Positions 17,073 through 28,242 of a stretch of DNA of 64,000 nt are shown piece by piece. Numbering within the stretch: position 1 is the first letter of the stretch; every line of letters starts with the position of its first letter. A program made the translations under genes and the position numbers. Under the pieces are notes generated by a model. It saw only the letters and a program-made list of their open reading frames with translations. It searched no databases and was not told where the DNA came from. Origin of the DNA: CAZFVY01 sp964522665. GTDB lineage: Bacteria > Verrucomicrobiota > Verrucomicrobiia > Limisphaerales > CAZFVY01. Location: assembly GCA_964522665.1 (NCBI GenBank), contig CAZFVY010000012.1, positions 1 through 64,000 on the forward strand, read 5' to 3'.

Positions 17073-18278
17073 ATGCGCAATCACGAACTCGACTACGTCC
17101 TGGCCACGATGCTCGACTCGAACCCGGACGTCTCCGACCTCAACATCACGGTCGATAAACCGCTTCAGGTCGAGTCCGCGGGACAATTGATTCCCGTCGG
17201 CATCGAGCCGCCAATCGCGCGCCTGACCCCTTTTCAGACCGAAGTCATCGCGCTCAATTTGATCAACGGCAATCGCCGGTTGACCGAGGAATTACTCCGC
17301 TCCGGCTCCTGCGACGCCTCGTATAGTCTCGCGGGTAAGGCCCGCTTCCGGGTCAACATTTTCTCCCAGCGCGGCAACTATTCGGTCGTTCTGCGCAAAC
17401 TGAATACGCGCATCCCGACGCTCTCCGATCTGAAGCTCCCCGACATTTTCCAGCAAATCGCCAAAGAAAAGACCGGCCTCGTCCTCGTCACTGGCGCCAC
17501 CGGCTCGGGCAAATCAACCACCCTCGCCGCGCTCCTCAACGAGATCAACGAGACCAAGTCGATTCATGTGATCACGCTTGAAGACCCGGTCGAATTCGTC
17601 CATTCCCAAAAGAAAGCGACCTTCAACCAACGCGAGATGGGCACGGACTTCGACCGCTTTTCGAGCGGCCTCCGCGCGGCCCTGCGGCAGGCGCCGAAAG
17701 TGATTCTGGTCGGCGAAATGCGCGACCGGGAGACCGTGGAAATCGGAATCAGCGCCGCCGAAACCGGACATCTCGTCGTCAGCACCCTGCACACGATCGA
17801 CGCGGGCCAGACGATCAACCGCATTCTCGGCATGTTCGAAACCGAAGAGCAGGAGCAAATTCGCGCCCGCCTCGCCGATACTCTCCGTTGGGTGGTCAGC
17901 CAGCGGTTGGCGCCAAAAGTCGGCGGCGGCCGGCAGGCGCTGCTGGAAATCATGGGCTCGAATCTGCGCGTGCGCGACAGCATCATTCAGGGGGAAAGCG
18001 AAGGGAAAAGCTTCTACGAGATCATCGAGGCGAGCCACACCTTCGGCTGGCGAACTTTCGACCATGCCTGCCTCGACGCTTACGAGCAGAATCTGATCAC
18101 CGAAGAGACGACCCTCCTCTATTGCACCAAAAAAGGAACGGCCAGCCGCGGCATCGATAATCTCAAAAAGCAGCGCGGCGAATCGACCACCCCGCTCGGC
18201 GCCCTCAAGATGAAAGCCGCGGACGACGCCAAAAAGAGCGGCTCACCCGCCGCTCCGTTCTCCCTTAAAATGAAGTAA
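17073..18278 (+). CDS. second PilT/PilU-type ATPase
   Basis: 401 residues. Walker A GATGSGKST, Asp box TLEDPVEFVH, Walker B VILVGEMRDRET and His box GHLVVSTLHT are all kept, so it should be active. It differs clearly from the first copy in the N-terminal domain and has a C-terminal tail rich in Lys and Ala. By analogy with PilT-PilU pairs it may support or tune retraction; this is inferred from the tandem order. It is followed after 3 bases by the degenerate receiver gene, so they are co-translated. Confidence 0.88.
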   Translation: MRNHELDYVLATMLDSNPDVSDLNITVDKPLQVESAGQLIPVGIEPPIARLTPFQTEVIALNLINGNRRLTEELLRSGSCDASYSLAGKARFRVNIFSQRGNYSVVLRKLNTRIPTLSDLKLPDIFQQIAKEKTGLVLVTGATGSGKSTTLAALLNEINETKSIHVITLEDPVEFVHSQKKATFNQREMGTDFDRFSSGLRAALRQAPKVILVGEMRDRETVEIGISAAETGHLVVSTLHTIDAGQTINRILGMFETEEQEQIRARLADTLRWVVSQRLAPKVGGGRQALLEIMGSNLRVRDSIIQGESEGKSFYEIIEASHTFGWRTFDHACLDAYEQNLITEETTLLYCTKKGTASRGIDNLKKQRGESTTPLGALKMKAADDAKKSGSPAAPFSLKMK

Positions 18279-18281
18279 TCG

Positions 18282-18743
18282 ATGGCCCTCGAATTCGAAT
18301 TCATCGGACCGGACGATCGTCCGGCCATCGTCGCCATGGATGACACCGTTCGCGCCGAAACCATCCGCACGACGCTCGCGGACCTCGGCTACAAGGTCCA
18401 TCTCGTCAGTGAAGCGGACGCCTTTGCCGATCGCTTCGCCCAGCTTCCCTACCAGATCGTCGTCCTCGGCGAGACCTTCGCCTGCGCCTCGCTCGAGACG
18501 AACATCACGTTGCAGAACCTCCAGCGCCTGCCGATGAGCCGCCGCCGGCATGCGGTCGTCATCCTGATCGGTGATTCGTTTCAAAGCCTGAACCCGATGC
18601 AGGCGTTTCAGCACAGCGTCCACGCCGTGGTCCACCCGCGGGAATTGCCCGCGTTTGGCCAGATCACGCTTAAAGTCGTCGCCGACACGAACCTTTTCCT
18701 CCACCCCTTCCGCGAGACGCAGCAGCGCCTCGCCCAAGGTTAA
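18282..18743 (+). CDS. degenerate response-regulator receiver-like protein
   Basis: 153 residues. The first half follows the receiver fold: AIVAMDDTVRAETIRTTLAD has the acidic pair after the first strand and the first helix, then LGYKVHLVSEADAF. Where the third strand should end in the phosphorylated Asp it reads QIVVLGETF, with Gly at that place. The lysine near the end is replaced in the H-P-R-E-L segment. It is thus a pseudo-receiver that probably cannot be phosphorylated and may bind protein. Co-translated after two PilT ATPases, it may regulate pilus retraction. The fold call is by eye. Confidence 0.6.
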   Translation: MALEFEFIGPDDRPAIVAMDDTVRAETIRTTLADLGYKVHLVSEADAFADRFAQLPYQIVVLGETFACASLETNITLQNLQRLPMSRRRHAVVILIGDSFQSLNPMQAFQHSVHAVVHPRELPAFGQITLKVVADTNLFLHPFRETQQRLAQG

Positions 18744-18751
18744 CCCGAACG

Positions 18752-19528
18752 TTGACTCCCCCTCCTCGCCCCACTCCCGCGAAACCGGTCCGTCTCGATC
18801 AGGCTCTGCTTGATCGTGGACTCTGCGAGAGCCGCGAAAAAGCGAAACGCCTGATCCTCGCCGATCAGGTCCGCGTCAACGCGCAACCCGCCGGAAAACC
18901 GAGCCAACTTATCAAGCCGGAGGATCAATTGACCGTGCTGGCTCCCGATCCCTACGTAAGCCGCGGCGGACACAAGCTCGCGCGCGCCCTCGACGAATTC
19001 GCCGTGACCGTCGCGGGCGTGACGGCGATCGATCTCGGCGCTTCCACCGGCGGGTTCACCGATTGCCTTTGGCTGCGCGGCGCCGCCCAGGTATTCGCGG
19101 TGGACGTGGGCCCCGGTCAACTGGCTTGGACGCTGCGCCGCGATCCCCGCGTCGTGGTCATGGAACGCGTCAACGCCCGGGAGTTGACGCCCGCCCGTTT
19201 CCCGCCCCCGTTCGCCGGCGCCGAGTTGGTCGTCATCGATTGCTCGTTCATTTCCCTGCGAAAAATTCTTCCTGTGGCGATTGCATTGCTCCGTCCCTGC
19301 GGTAAGATCGTCGCGCTGGTCAAGCCGCAGTTTGAAGCCGGCAAAGCCGAGGCGGATCGCGGCGCCGGCGTCATCAGCGACCCGGCGATTCACGCGCGCG
19401 TGCTGGCCGAACTGGAAACATTCGTGGGCGGGTTACCCACGATCAAATGGCGCGGCACAAGGGAATCGCCCCTGCTCGGCCCGGCGGGAAACAAAGAATT
19501 TTTAGCGCTGCTTGAAAAAACTGGCTGA
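18752..19528 (+). CDS. tlyA: TlyA-family rRNA 2'-O-methyltransferase
   Basis: 258 residues from a TTG at 18752, 8 bases after the previous stop. TlyA methylates ribose 2'-OH of cytidines in 16S and 23S rRNA. The N-terminal S4 RNA-binding domain has RLDQALLDRGLCESREKAKRLI; the RrmJ/FtsJ-like domain has DPYVSRGGHKLARAL and the SAM site AIDLGASTGGFTDCL, with the family K-P-Q-F-E motif (VKPQFEAGK). Some bacterial members act as haemolysin-like proteins, but the rRNA role is the well-supported one. Its end overlaps nadK by 17 bases. Confidence 0.9.
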   Translation: MTPPPRPTPAKPVRLDQALLDRGLCESREKAKRLILADQVRVNAQPAGKPSQLIKPEDQLTVLAPDPYVSRGGHKLARALDEFAVTVAGVTAIDLGASTGGFTDCLWLRGAAQVFAVDVGPGQLAWTLRRDPRVVVMERVNARELTPARFPPPFAGAELVVIDCSFISLRKILPVAIALLRPCGKIVALVKPQFEAGKAEADRGAGVISDPAIHARVLAELETFVGGLPTIKWRGTRESPLLGPAGNKEFLALLEKTG

Positions 19529-20396
19529 AAGGATTCACTACGTTGGCTTGATCGCCAATACTGAGAAGGCCTCCTGCCGGTCCCTCGTCCGTCGAGCCGC
19601 CTCCCTGGTTCAACAAAGCGGCCGCGTCGCCCTGAGCGACGACGCCACCGCGCAATTGGCCGGCCTCCCTCCGTCAGGTTGCCGGGACGCCGACGCGCTG
19701 GCCCGGAAAGCGGGCCTCCTAGTCGTCTTCGGCGGCGACGGCACGATGCTGCGCGTCGCCCGCGAGGTCGCCGGCCACGTGACTCCCATCCTGGGCATCA
19801 ACGCGGGCGGTCTCGGCTTTCTGACCGCGGTCTCCTCCCCCCAACTCGCGCGGGCTTTGGAACAAGTCTGGGCGGGGGACTTCGCGCTCGAGACCCGCCC
19901 TTTGATCGAGGCCACCGGCCAAGCCCAAGGCCGACCGGTCTCCCAACTCGCCCTCAATGATTTCGTCGTCAGCCGCGGCAGCGTCTCGCGCCTGATCGAG
20001 CTGGAAGTCGCCGTCGATGGTGAGCCGTTGACCTGCTACCGCTGCGACGGTCTGGTGATCAGTTCGCCCACCGGTTCCACCGCCTATTCCCTCGCCGCCG
20101 GCGGCGCCGTGGTTTGCCCGAACGCGGACGTCCTGACTCTGACCCCAATCTGCCCGCACACGCTCTCGAATCGCTCGGTGATCGTCAGCCTCCGCTCGAC
20201 GGTGAAAGTGACCGTCATCAATCAAAAGCCCGAAACGATCCTGAGCGGCGACGGCCAAGTCCTGCGCGAACTCTCGGCCGGCGACAGCATTACCGTGCGA
20301 CGCAGCCGCCATCGGGTTCGGTTGATGCGGCTGGCTGGCGCCTCGTTCTTCGGAACCTTGCGCCAGAAACTTCACTGGAGCGGCTCAAATATATGA
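19512..20396 (+). CDS. nadK: NAD kinase
   Basis: 294 residues from a TTG start inside the tlyA end. NAD kinase makes NADP from NAD and ATP or polyphosphate in the cytoplasm. The catalytic motif FGGDGTMLR is at residues 73-81, followed by INAGGLGFL and the Asn-Asp motif ALNDFVVSRG; the second conserved motif SSPTGSTAYSLAAGG is intact. The order tlyA-nadK is found in several phyla. Length is normal. Confidence 0.92.
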   Translation: MKKLAERIHYVGLIANTEKASCRSLVRRAASLVQQSGRVALSDDATAQLAGLPPSGCRDADALARKAGLLVVFGGDGTMLRVAREVAGHVTPILGINAGGLGFLTAVSSPQLARALEQVWAGDFALETRPLIEATGQAQGRPVSQLALNDFVVSRGSVSRLIELEVAVDGEPLTCYRCDGLVISSPTGSTAYSLAAGGAVVCPNADVLTLTPICPHTLSNRSVIVSLRSTVKVTVINQKPETILSGDGQVLRELSAGDSITVRRSRHRVRLMRLAGASFFGTLRQKLHWSGSNI

Positions 20397-20455
20397 GAAC
20401 GGCCGATTTCCCGCCGGGCGTCAAATCGGCGCGCGACCGTGAGCGGAATTGATTT

Positions 20456-21481
20456 ATGATCCGTCTTAAAGACATCGCCGCGCACGCGAACGTTTCGGTC
20501 ATGACCGTCTCGAAGGCGCTGCGCGACGCGCCCGACATTTCCGCCGCGACCAAGGAACGGGTTCGCGCCCTGGCCCAACAGATGGGTTATGTCCCGGACA
20601 CCATGGCCCAGGGCTTGCGCACCCGGAACACCAAGGTCTTCGGGTTGGTCATCTCCGCCAGCACCAATCCGGTCTTCGCGCGCATCGTCATGGCGATCGA
20701 GGAGCAGGCCCACGAACTGGGCTATCAGGTCATTCTCGCGCACACGCTGAACCGCCCCGAGCGGGAGGCCGCCGTCATCGCCCGCCTGCTCGCGCGCCGC
20801 GTCGAAGGGCTTTTCATTTCCCCCGTGTACCGCCTCTCGCCCAACGCGCCCATCTACCAGGAAATCCGTCGCCGGGGCACGCCCACCGTCATCCTCGGCC
20901 ACGTCGCGCCGTTCTGCCATGATTTCGTCAATACCGAGACCGATGACGTCAACGCGAGTTACGCGGCTACGCAATATCTTTTGGAATTAGGCCACCGCCG
21001 CATTGCCTTCCTCGGCGGCCCCGCGGCGGCGCCCTCCGCGCAAGAACGCTACGAAGGCTATCGGCGAGCGCTCCGGGAAGCGGATATCGAGCTAGACGAC
21101 AAGCTGATTTTCCACGCCGGCGTCACGGTCGAGGAAGGCCAGAAAGCCGCCTTGCAAATGCTCAATGAGTCGGTCCAAGCCACCGCCGTCCAGACCGTCA
21201 ACGACCTGGTCGCCATCGGCGCCGCCGATGTTTTCCTCAACCAAGGTCTGCGCATCCCGGAGGATCTGTCTATCTTTGGCTTCGGCAACATCCTTACGAG
21301 TGAATATTTCCGCGTGCCTTTGACCACGGTCCGGCAGCCCAAATTCCGCCTCGGAATCGCCGCGATGGATTGCATGCTCCAATTGCTTAAAGGCAAACGT
21401 CCGCCCTCGAAACGCCTCCCCGCCGAAATCGTCGTCCGCGCCAGCACAGGCGCACCGAGGATCACACCGACGATTGGCTAG
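20456..21481 (+). CDS. LacI-family transcription regulator
   Basis: 341 residues. The helix-turn-helix MIRLKDIAAHANVSVMTVSKALRD, hinge helix and NTKVFGLVISASTNPVF start of the sugar-binding domain are clear. The end of the effector domain has the common P-L-T-T-V-R-Q-P motif. Members bind sugars or other small molecules and repress nearby catabolic genes. No sugar operon is adjacent, so the target may lie elsewhere. It starts 59 bases after nadK and converges with acnA. Confidence 0.9.
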   Translation: MIRLKDIAAHANVSVMTVSKALRDAPDISAATKERVRALAQQMGYVPDTMAQGLRTRNTKVFGLVISASTNPVFARIVMAIEEQAHELGYQVILAHTLNRPEREAAVIARLLARRVEGLFISPVYRLSPNAPIYQEIRRRGTPTVILGHVAPFCHDFVNTETDDVNASYAATQYLLELGHRRIAFLGGPAAAPSAQERYEGYRRALREADIELDDKLIFHAGVTVEEGQKAALQMLNESVQATAVQTVNDLVAIGAADVFLNQGLRIPEDLSIFGFGNILTSEYFRVPLTTVRQPKFRLGIAAMDCMLQLLKGKRPPSKRLPAEIVVRASTGAPRITPTIG

Positions 21482-21537
21482 TGCAGTGTCTCACAAATAG
21501 TGGCCGCGAATGACCGGTTAATTATGAGACACTACAC
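21481..21537. repeat. near-perfect inverted repeat between lacI and acnA
   Basis: GTGCAGTGTCTCA (21481-21493) and TGAGACACTACAC (21525-21537) match as inverted repeats in 12 of 13 positions, with 31 bases between. It lies between two convergent genes. It could be a bidirectional transcript end, though there is no T-run, or the ends of a small decayed mobile repeat. Confidence 0.5.
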
Positions 21538-21602
21538 TCGTCTCGCCTGCGCGACCGGTCTGACCCCGGCGCTCTTGAAGTCGGGCTATTTCCGGGCGGC
21601 TC

Positions 21603-24374
<2,772 letters not shown>

Positions 24375-24467
24375 AAGCTACCGACCAATGCGCTGGCGTC
24401 ATCCCGCCGCCTCATCGCGGACCGGGAACGGGCGAGAACGTTATCAGACTTCGGCGGGCCGTCTCGT

Positions 24468-24496
24468 AACATCGACCCGGCCCGCCCGAGTGTCAA
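24468..24496 (-). promoter_or_regulatory. possible acnA promoter
   Basis: On the minus strand TTGACA (24491-24496) is followed after 17 bases by GATGTT (24468-24473). The -35 box is perfect but the -10 box matches in only three positions. It would give a leader of about 85 bases. The rest of 24375-24629 shows nothing else recognisable. Confidence 0.35.
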
Positions 24497-24629
24497 TCCG
24501 CGGCGTTGATCGCCACGCGTGTACCGGAACAAACCGCGGCGCATCGCTGGGGCCGCGGTTGGGACCGCCATCTACTGACCGGACGCCGGATGGGGATGGT
24601 CCGCCCGGCTAATGGAGCGTCGCCGGCGC

Positions 24630-25106
24630 TTACAGCTTGGCGAGCGTCTCCTTAATGCTGCTGAAATTCGGCAGATCCTTCGGCGTTGGCGTTTGTTCGC
24701 TGTAACGGACCACGCCATCTTTATCGATGACGAACGCCGCGCGGGCGCTGACGGCGCCTAAACCGATCAAGTCCGGCAGGAGCACGCCGTAGGCTTCCGC
24801 CGTTTTCTTGTTCAGGTCGCTGGCCAGCGTGATGCCGATCTTTTCCTTATTCGCCCAGGCTTCCTGCGCGAACGGGCTGTCCACGCTGATGGCGATGACC
24901 TCGGCATTCAAGCCGCTATACGCGTTCAGTCCCGCGGTAATATCGCACATTTCCTGCGTGCAAACGCCGGTGAAGGCGAGCGGGAAAAACAAAACCAGCG
25001 TGCTCTTCTTGCCAAAATTGGCGCTGAGCTTGACATCCACCAAGCCGGAAGCCTGTTTGGATTTGAGGGTGAAATCGGGCGCCTTGGAACCAACTGAGAT
25101 TGCCAT
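24630..25106 (-). CDS. peroxiredoxin (AhpC/TSA fold, AhpE-like)
   Basis: 158 residues. It reduces hydrogen peroxide or organic peroxides. The peroxidatic motif reads PLAFTGVCTQEMC, with the P-x-x-x-T-x-x-C pattern in which the Cys of V-C-T is catalytic, and a second Cys five residues later. FVIDKDGVVRYSEQ is the usual late strand. A strong sigma-70 type promoter lies upstream. It follows bcp on the same strand, so two different peroxiredoxins stand side by side. Confidence 0.88.
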   Translation of the reverse strand: MAISVGSKAPDFTLKSKQASGLVDVKLSANFGKKSTLVLFFPLAFTGVCTQEMCDITAGLNAYSGLNAEVIAISVDSPFAQEAWANKEKIGITLASDLNKKTAEAYGVLLPDLIGLGAVSARAAFVIDKDGVVRYSEQTPTPKDLPNFSSIKETLAKL

Positions 25107-25141
25107 AATCGTTTAAATTTAAGTTTGTACCGTCGGCGAGT

Positions 25142-25170
25142 TTTATAGTGGCGCTCTCTCAGCGTGTCAA
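25142..25170 (-). promoter_or_regulatory. sigma-70-type promoter of the peroxiredoxin gene
   Basis: On the minus strand TTGACA (25165-25170), 17 bases, TATAAA (25142-25147). The boxes match the vegetative consensus at 11 of 12 positions and the spacing is ideal. Transcription would begin near 25135, about 30 bases before the ATG at 25106. Confidence 0.7.
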
Positions 25171-25208
25171 ATTGCGTTTCAACGGATCCAAAATTCCGCC
25201 CTCACTCG

Positions 25209-25682
25209 TCAGAGCGCCGCCAGTATCTCCTCCGCGTGGGTGATCGGTTCTACCTTCGGCCAAATTCTCTTAATCGTTCCGTCCAGACCGATGAGAAACG
25301 TCACCCGATTCGTCCCCATATACTTGCGGCCCATGAAGCTTTTCTCCCCCCAAACGCCGTAGGCGGTCACGATCTCTTTTTCCGTGTCCGCGAGCAGTGG
25401 AAATGGCAATTCAAATTTCCGGACGAATTTGTCGTGCGATTTGACCGGGTCGGTGCTGACTCCGAGCACAACCACGCCCCGCTTTTGGAACGCCGCGTAG
25501 TGATCCCGGAAAGCGCACGCCTCTTTCGTGCAGCCGGGAGTGTCGTCCCGCGGATAGAAATAAAGAACGACGTGTTTGCCCTTGAAATCGGCCAGTTTAA
25601 TCGTGCCGCCACCGCTCCCCGGCGCGGCAAATGGCGGCGCCGGGTCCCCTACCTTAAGCGTTGATTCCCAAGCTTTAGGCAT
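25209..25682 (-). CDS. bcp: thioredoxin-dependent peroxiredoxin BCP/PrxQ
   Basis: 157 residues. BCP reduces peroxides with electrons from thioredoxin. The motif YFYPRDDTPGCTKEACAFRD holds the peroxidatic Cys (G-C-T) and the resolving Cys five residues later, as in the alpha-type PrxQ. The late KYMGTNRVTFLI strand is typical. It faces the exopolysaccharide operon head to head with 82 bases between the starts. Confidence 0.93.
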   Translation of the reverse strand: MPKAWESTLKVGDPAPPFAAPGSGGGTIKLADFKGKHVVLYFYPRDDTPGCTKEACAFRDHYAAFQKRGVVVLGVSTDPVKSHDKFVRKFELPFPLLADTEKEIVTAYGVWGEKSFMGRKYMGTNRVTFLIGLDGTIKRIWPKVEPITHAEEILAAL

Positions 25683-25718
25683 TCGACCCCTTCGTGACGG
25701 CGTCGGTCATCGGTCACA

Positions 25719-25746
25719 ATTATGTTTGTAAAACCGGGTCTTTCAA
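25719..25746 (-). promoter_or_regulatory. candidate bcp promoter
   Basis: On the minus strand TTGAAA (25741-25746), 16 bases, CATAAT (25719-25724). Each box has one mismatch to consensus. The start would be near 25711, about 30 bases before the bcp ATG. It overlaps a weaker plus-strand candidate. Confidence 0.5.
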
Positions 25747-25754
25747 GCTAAAGT
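25726..25754 (+). promoter_or_regulatory. weak candidate promoter of the exopolysaccharide operon
   Basis: TTGTAA (25726-25731), 17 bases, TAAAGT (25749-25754), just upstream of the ATG at 25765. If used, the mRNA would be nearly leaderless. It overlaps the bcp promoter in the opposite direction, so the two could compete. Confidence 0.28.
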
Positions 25755-25764
25755 ACGGGTAAAT

Positions 25765-28203
25765 ATGGGTATTAGGGATTCAATATCGCCAATTCTTGGC
25801 CTCGTCGTCGCATCTTGCCTGACTTCCGCGTCAGTTCGCGCCGGAGAGTCTTTGGCGACCGAAACACAGCATGTATCGTTGCGGTTTGCCACCAATGGCG
25901 TAGGCGCCCTGGAGTGGCGAGTCGATACCGGCGCCCCCGTCTCCACTGAAATTTTCCGCCGCGGAACCCAAGCGTGGGCCACGAACGGCGTTCGCTTGAC
26001 CGGCTCGACCGAAACGACGGATTCGCGGGCGGCGAGAACGAATGAGACCCGCCTCGGCCTTGCCGCCACGGAGAAGGAAGTTTGGATTGAATCCGCTTCC
26101 AATCCCGGCTGGCTGGCGGTCGTTCCGGCGAACAGTCAAATTTACCTGAACGTTAACGCCGCCCTTGGTTCGATCGAGGTTTCTGCCGCCGCCACCAATC
26201 CCGCTCCGATCGCGCTTTCGCTTCCCGATGGCGGTTCCGCCGCCATCAACTCAGGCTCGTCCGCGCGCTTGGACGAATTTCCCGCCCATACTTATACCTT
26301 GAGCGCCGCCGGAACCGTCGCGGCTTTAACCGCGGACGGCCAGAGTTTTTGGCTCTCGGCCAACTCCCCCCCACTCGTGGGCGGACCGCTTCGACAGGTA
26401 ACTGACTTGAAAGGTGTGCCTCACTGGGAGCGGACTTCCCCGACCGTTTTGGTGCAAATCGCCGGCAGTTTGGATGGCGATATCTCCGCCCGGTTCGGCG
26501 CCTCTTCCGTTCGCCTGACCGGCGCGAATCACCAGAAAACCGTCCTTTCAAACGGCGGGGTGATCGAGTGGAACCAAAATCTCGGCGCCCGCAGCCTCGA
26601 ATTCCGGATCGTCAAAGGCGATTTCCGCGTCACGCTCGAAGGCATCGACGGCTGGCGGTTGATCGGCCTGACCGGCCAGGCTGGCGCGCTCACGTGGGAA
26701 CGGGCCAGCCACGCCGTGGACCTTCAAAACCAGGGAGCCATTCCCTGTTTGGTCGCGTTGGCGGGACGCAGCTACGCCCGCGTCGATCCCCAAGCCACGT
26801 TTCAGTACTCGCAAGTCTCGCCCCTCTCGTTCGCCACCGCCGCTCATGGCGGCAAAGTGATTTTTACGAATCCCAGCCTCAAACTGCAGTCCAATCTGGA
26901 GGGCGAGAACCGTGTCTTCGCGCTGCACCGGGGCGCCAGCCCGCGCGCCAGCCTGACCAAGCCGCGGCACGCCGCGGCAGAGTTTGCGACCGCCGCGACC
27001 TCGCCGGCGAACCCGGACGCCGACCCGTTGGCGCCGAATCCGAGCTTCTCCGATTCTCCCCCCGACACCCGGTCCACGGTAAACCTAGAGGAACCTTTCG
27101 AGAGCCTCGAACCGCCCCGACGCGATGCCGCCTTCGCGATGGCGCCGGCTAACTTGCTCGCGGAAGACGCTGGCCCCGACGCCAACGCCCCGCTCGAACC
27201 CGACAAACGCCGTTCGCCTCCGAGCTCCGCGCCTCCGGCCGACGCCGCCGAGCCGCAGAAACTTTCGGTTAGCCCGGTGGCCGCGGCGTCAGTGCAGGTT
27301 GACAGCGACGCCGTAACCGACCTCACCATCGTGGAGGGATCGGTCTGGCTGGATGTCGAAAAAGACGCCACGCTCGCTTCAACGATGAGCGACGCACCGT
27401 GGACGGTCGCGCCCGCAAGTCTGAACCCGGCTGCGCTGCAATCCCTTGGCGCGGCGCTCAGCGGCGCCGCCGTCAGCGCGCGATTCGCGACGCCCCCCTT
27501 CACTAGCGGCCCCAGCACGACGGCCATTGCCGGTGATTCGGGCTTGAACCACTCCTCGCCCGGTTCTGGAACGCTCGCCGCCGCCACGCCTGGCACGCCG
27601 GCTACGGATCCGAGTTCAACGGTTTCCGATGCGCGTCCCGCGGACTCGGGAACGCCTGCGACTGGCGCCAATTCCGGCGCGAAACGATCCACCGGCTCCA
27701 GCCCGAGTTCCGCAGGGCAAAGCTCGAGCGCGACCGCCGCGGCGAACTCAACCGGCCTGGGCGCCACCGCTTTGGAGACGGCTTCCGGCTCCACCCTCGC
27801 CACGCCTAACTCTCCGGTCGTCAACCTCCCCGGCGGCTCAACGCCCTCCGCCTCGACCGTCGGTGGCGCGCCCACCGCGGATGTCGCCTCGGCGGGGATG
27901 ATTCCCGTAACGACTCTGCCACCGGCCGCTCCCGGCTCTACCGCCACCGGATTTTCCGCCACGCCCGACTCGCTGAGCCAGCCAGCCGCCGCCGCGCCGA
28001 GCCTGACCGGCGCCGCCTCGGCCGCGTCCTTCGCGTCCAGCGTCGCCACGCCGACGGCCAATCCGGCGAGTCCGACGACCCCCGGCACATCGGCCAGCTT
28101 TGCGCCCGGAAGCCTGGCGCTTGGCGGCCAAACCGCGAGCCTGCCCGGCGCCCAGCTTGATGTCTCCCGGATCGCGCAGCCACCCGTGACCGGATTCCGT
28201 TAA
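25765..28203 (+). CDS. large exported FecR-like / low-complexity protein, first gene of exopolysaccharide operon
   Basis: 812 residues with a signal peptide (ISPILGLVVASCLTSASVRA). Residues 25-390 are rich in beta strands and include several segments like the FecR domain, for example LPDGGSAAINSGSSARL and IVEGSVWLDVEKDATL. From about 390 on the chain is dominated by Ala, Pro, Ser, Thr and Gly with no fold signal, like a flexible linker or wall-spanning tail. I cannot name a family. It is 39 bases before the porin gene and probably the first gene of the operon. A periplasmic or cell-surface structural role is a guess. Confidence 0.6.
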   Translation: MGIRDSISPILGLVVASCLTSASVRAGESLATETQHVSLRFATNGVGALEWRVDTGAPVSTEIFRRGTQAWATNGVRLTGSTETTDSRAARTNETRLGLAATEKEVWIESASNPGWLAVVPANSQIYLNVNAALGSIEVSAAATNPAPIALSLPDGGSAAINSGSSARLDEFPAHTYTLSAAGTVAALTADGQSFWLSANSPPLVGGPLRQVTDLKGVPHWERTSPTVLVQIAGSLDGDISARFGASSVRLTGANHQKTVLSNGGVIEWNQNLGARSLEFRIVKGDFRVTLEGIDGWRLIGLTGQAGALTWERASHAVDLQNQGAIPCLVALAGRSYARVDPQATFQYSQVSPLSFATAAHGGKVIFTNPSLKLQSNLEGENRVFALHRGASPRASLTKPRHAAAEFATAATSPANPDADPLAPNPSFSDSPPDTRSTVNLEEPFESLEPPRRDAAFAMAPANLLAEDAGPDANAPLEPDKRRSPPSSAPPADAAEPQKLSVSPVAAASVQVDSDAVTDLTIVEGSVWLDVEKDATLASTMSDAPWTVAPASLNPAALQSLGAALSGAAVSARFATPPFTSGPSTTAIAGDSGLNHSSPGSGTLAAATPGTPATDPSSTVSDARPADSGTPATGANSGAKRSTGSSPSSAGQSSSATAAANSTGLGATALETASGSTLATPNSPVVNLPGGSTPSASTVGGAPTADVASAGMIPVTTLPPAAPGSTATGFSATPDSLSQPAAAAPSLTGAASAASFASSVATPTANPASPTTPGTSASFAPGSLALGGQTASLPGAQLDVSRIAQPPVTGFR

Positions 28204-28242
28204 TGCGCTCAGCCGCCGCCGCAAGAATAGGTTCACTCAGCC

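Noticed and set aside
26844..28088. 414-codon minus-strand open frame in the low-complexity tail region
   Set aside because: Repetitive Ala/Val/Gly/Pro text arises from the complement of the Ala/Pro/Ser tail.
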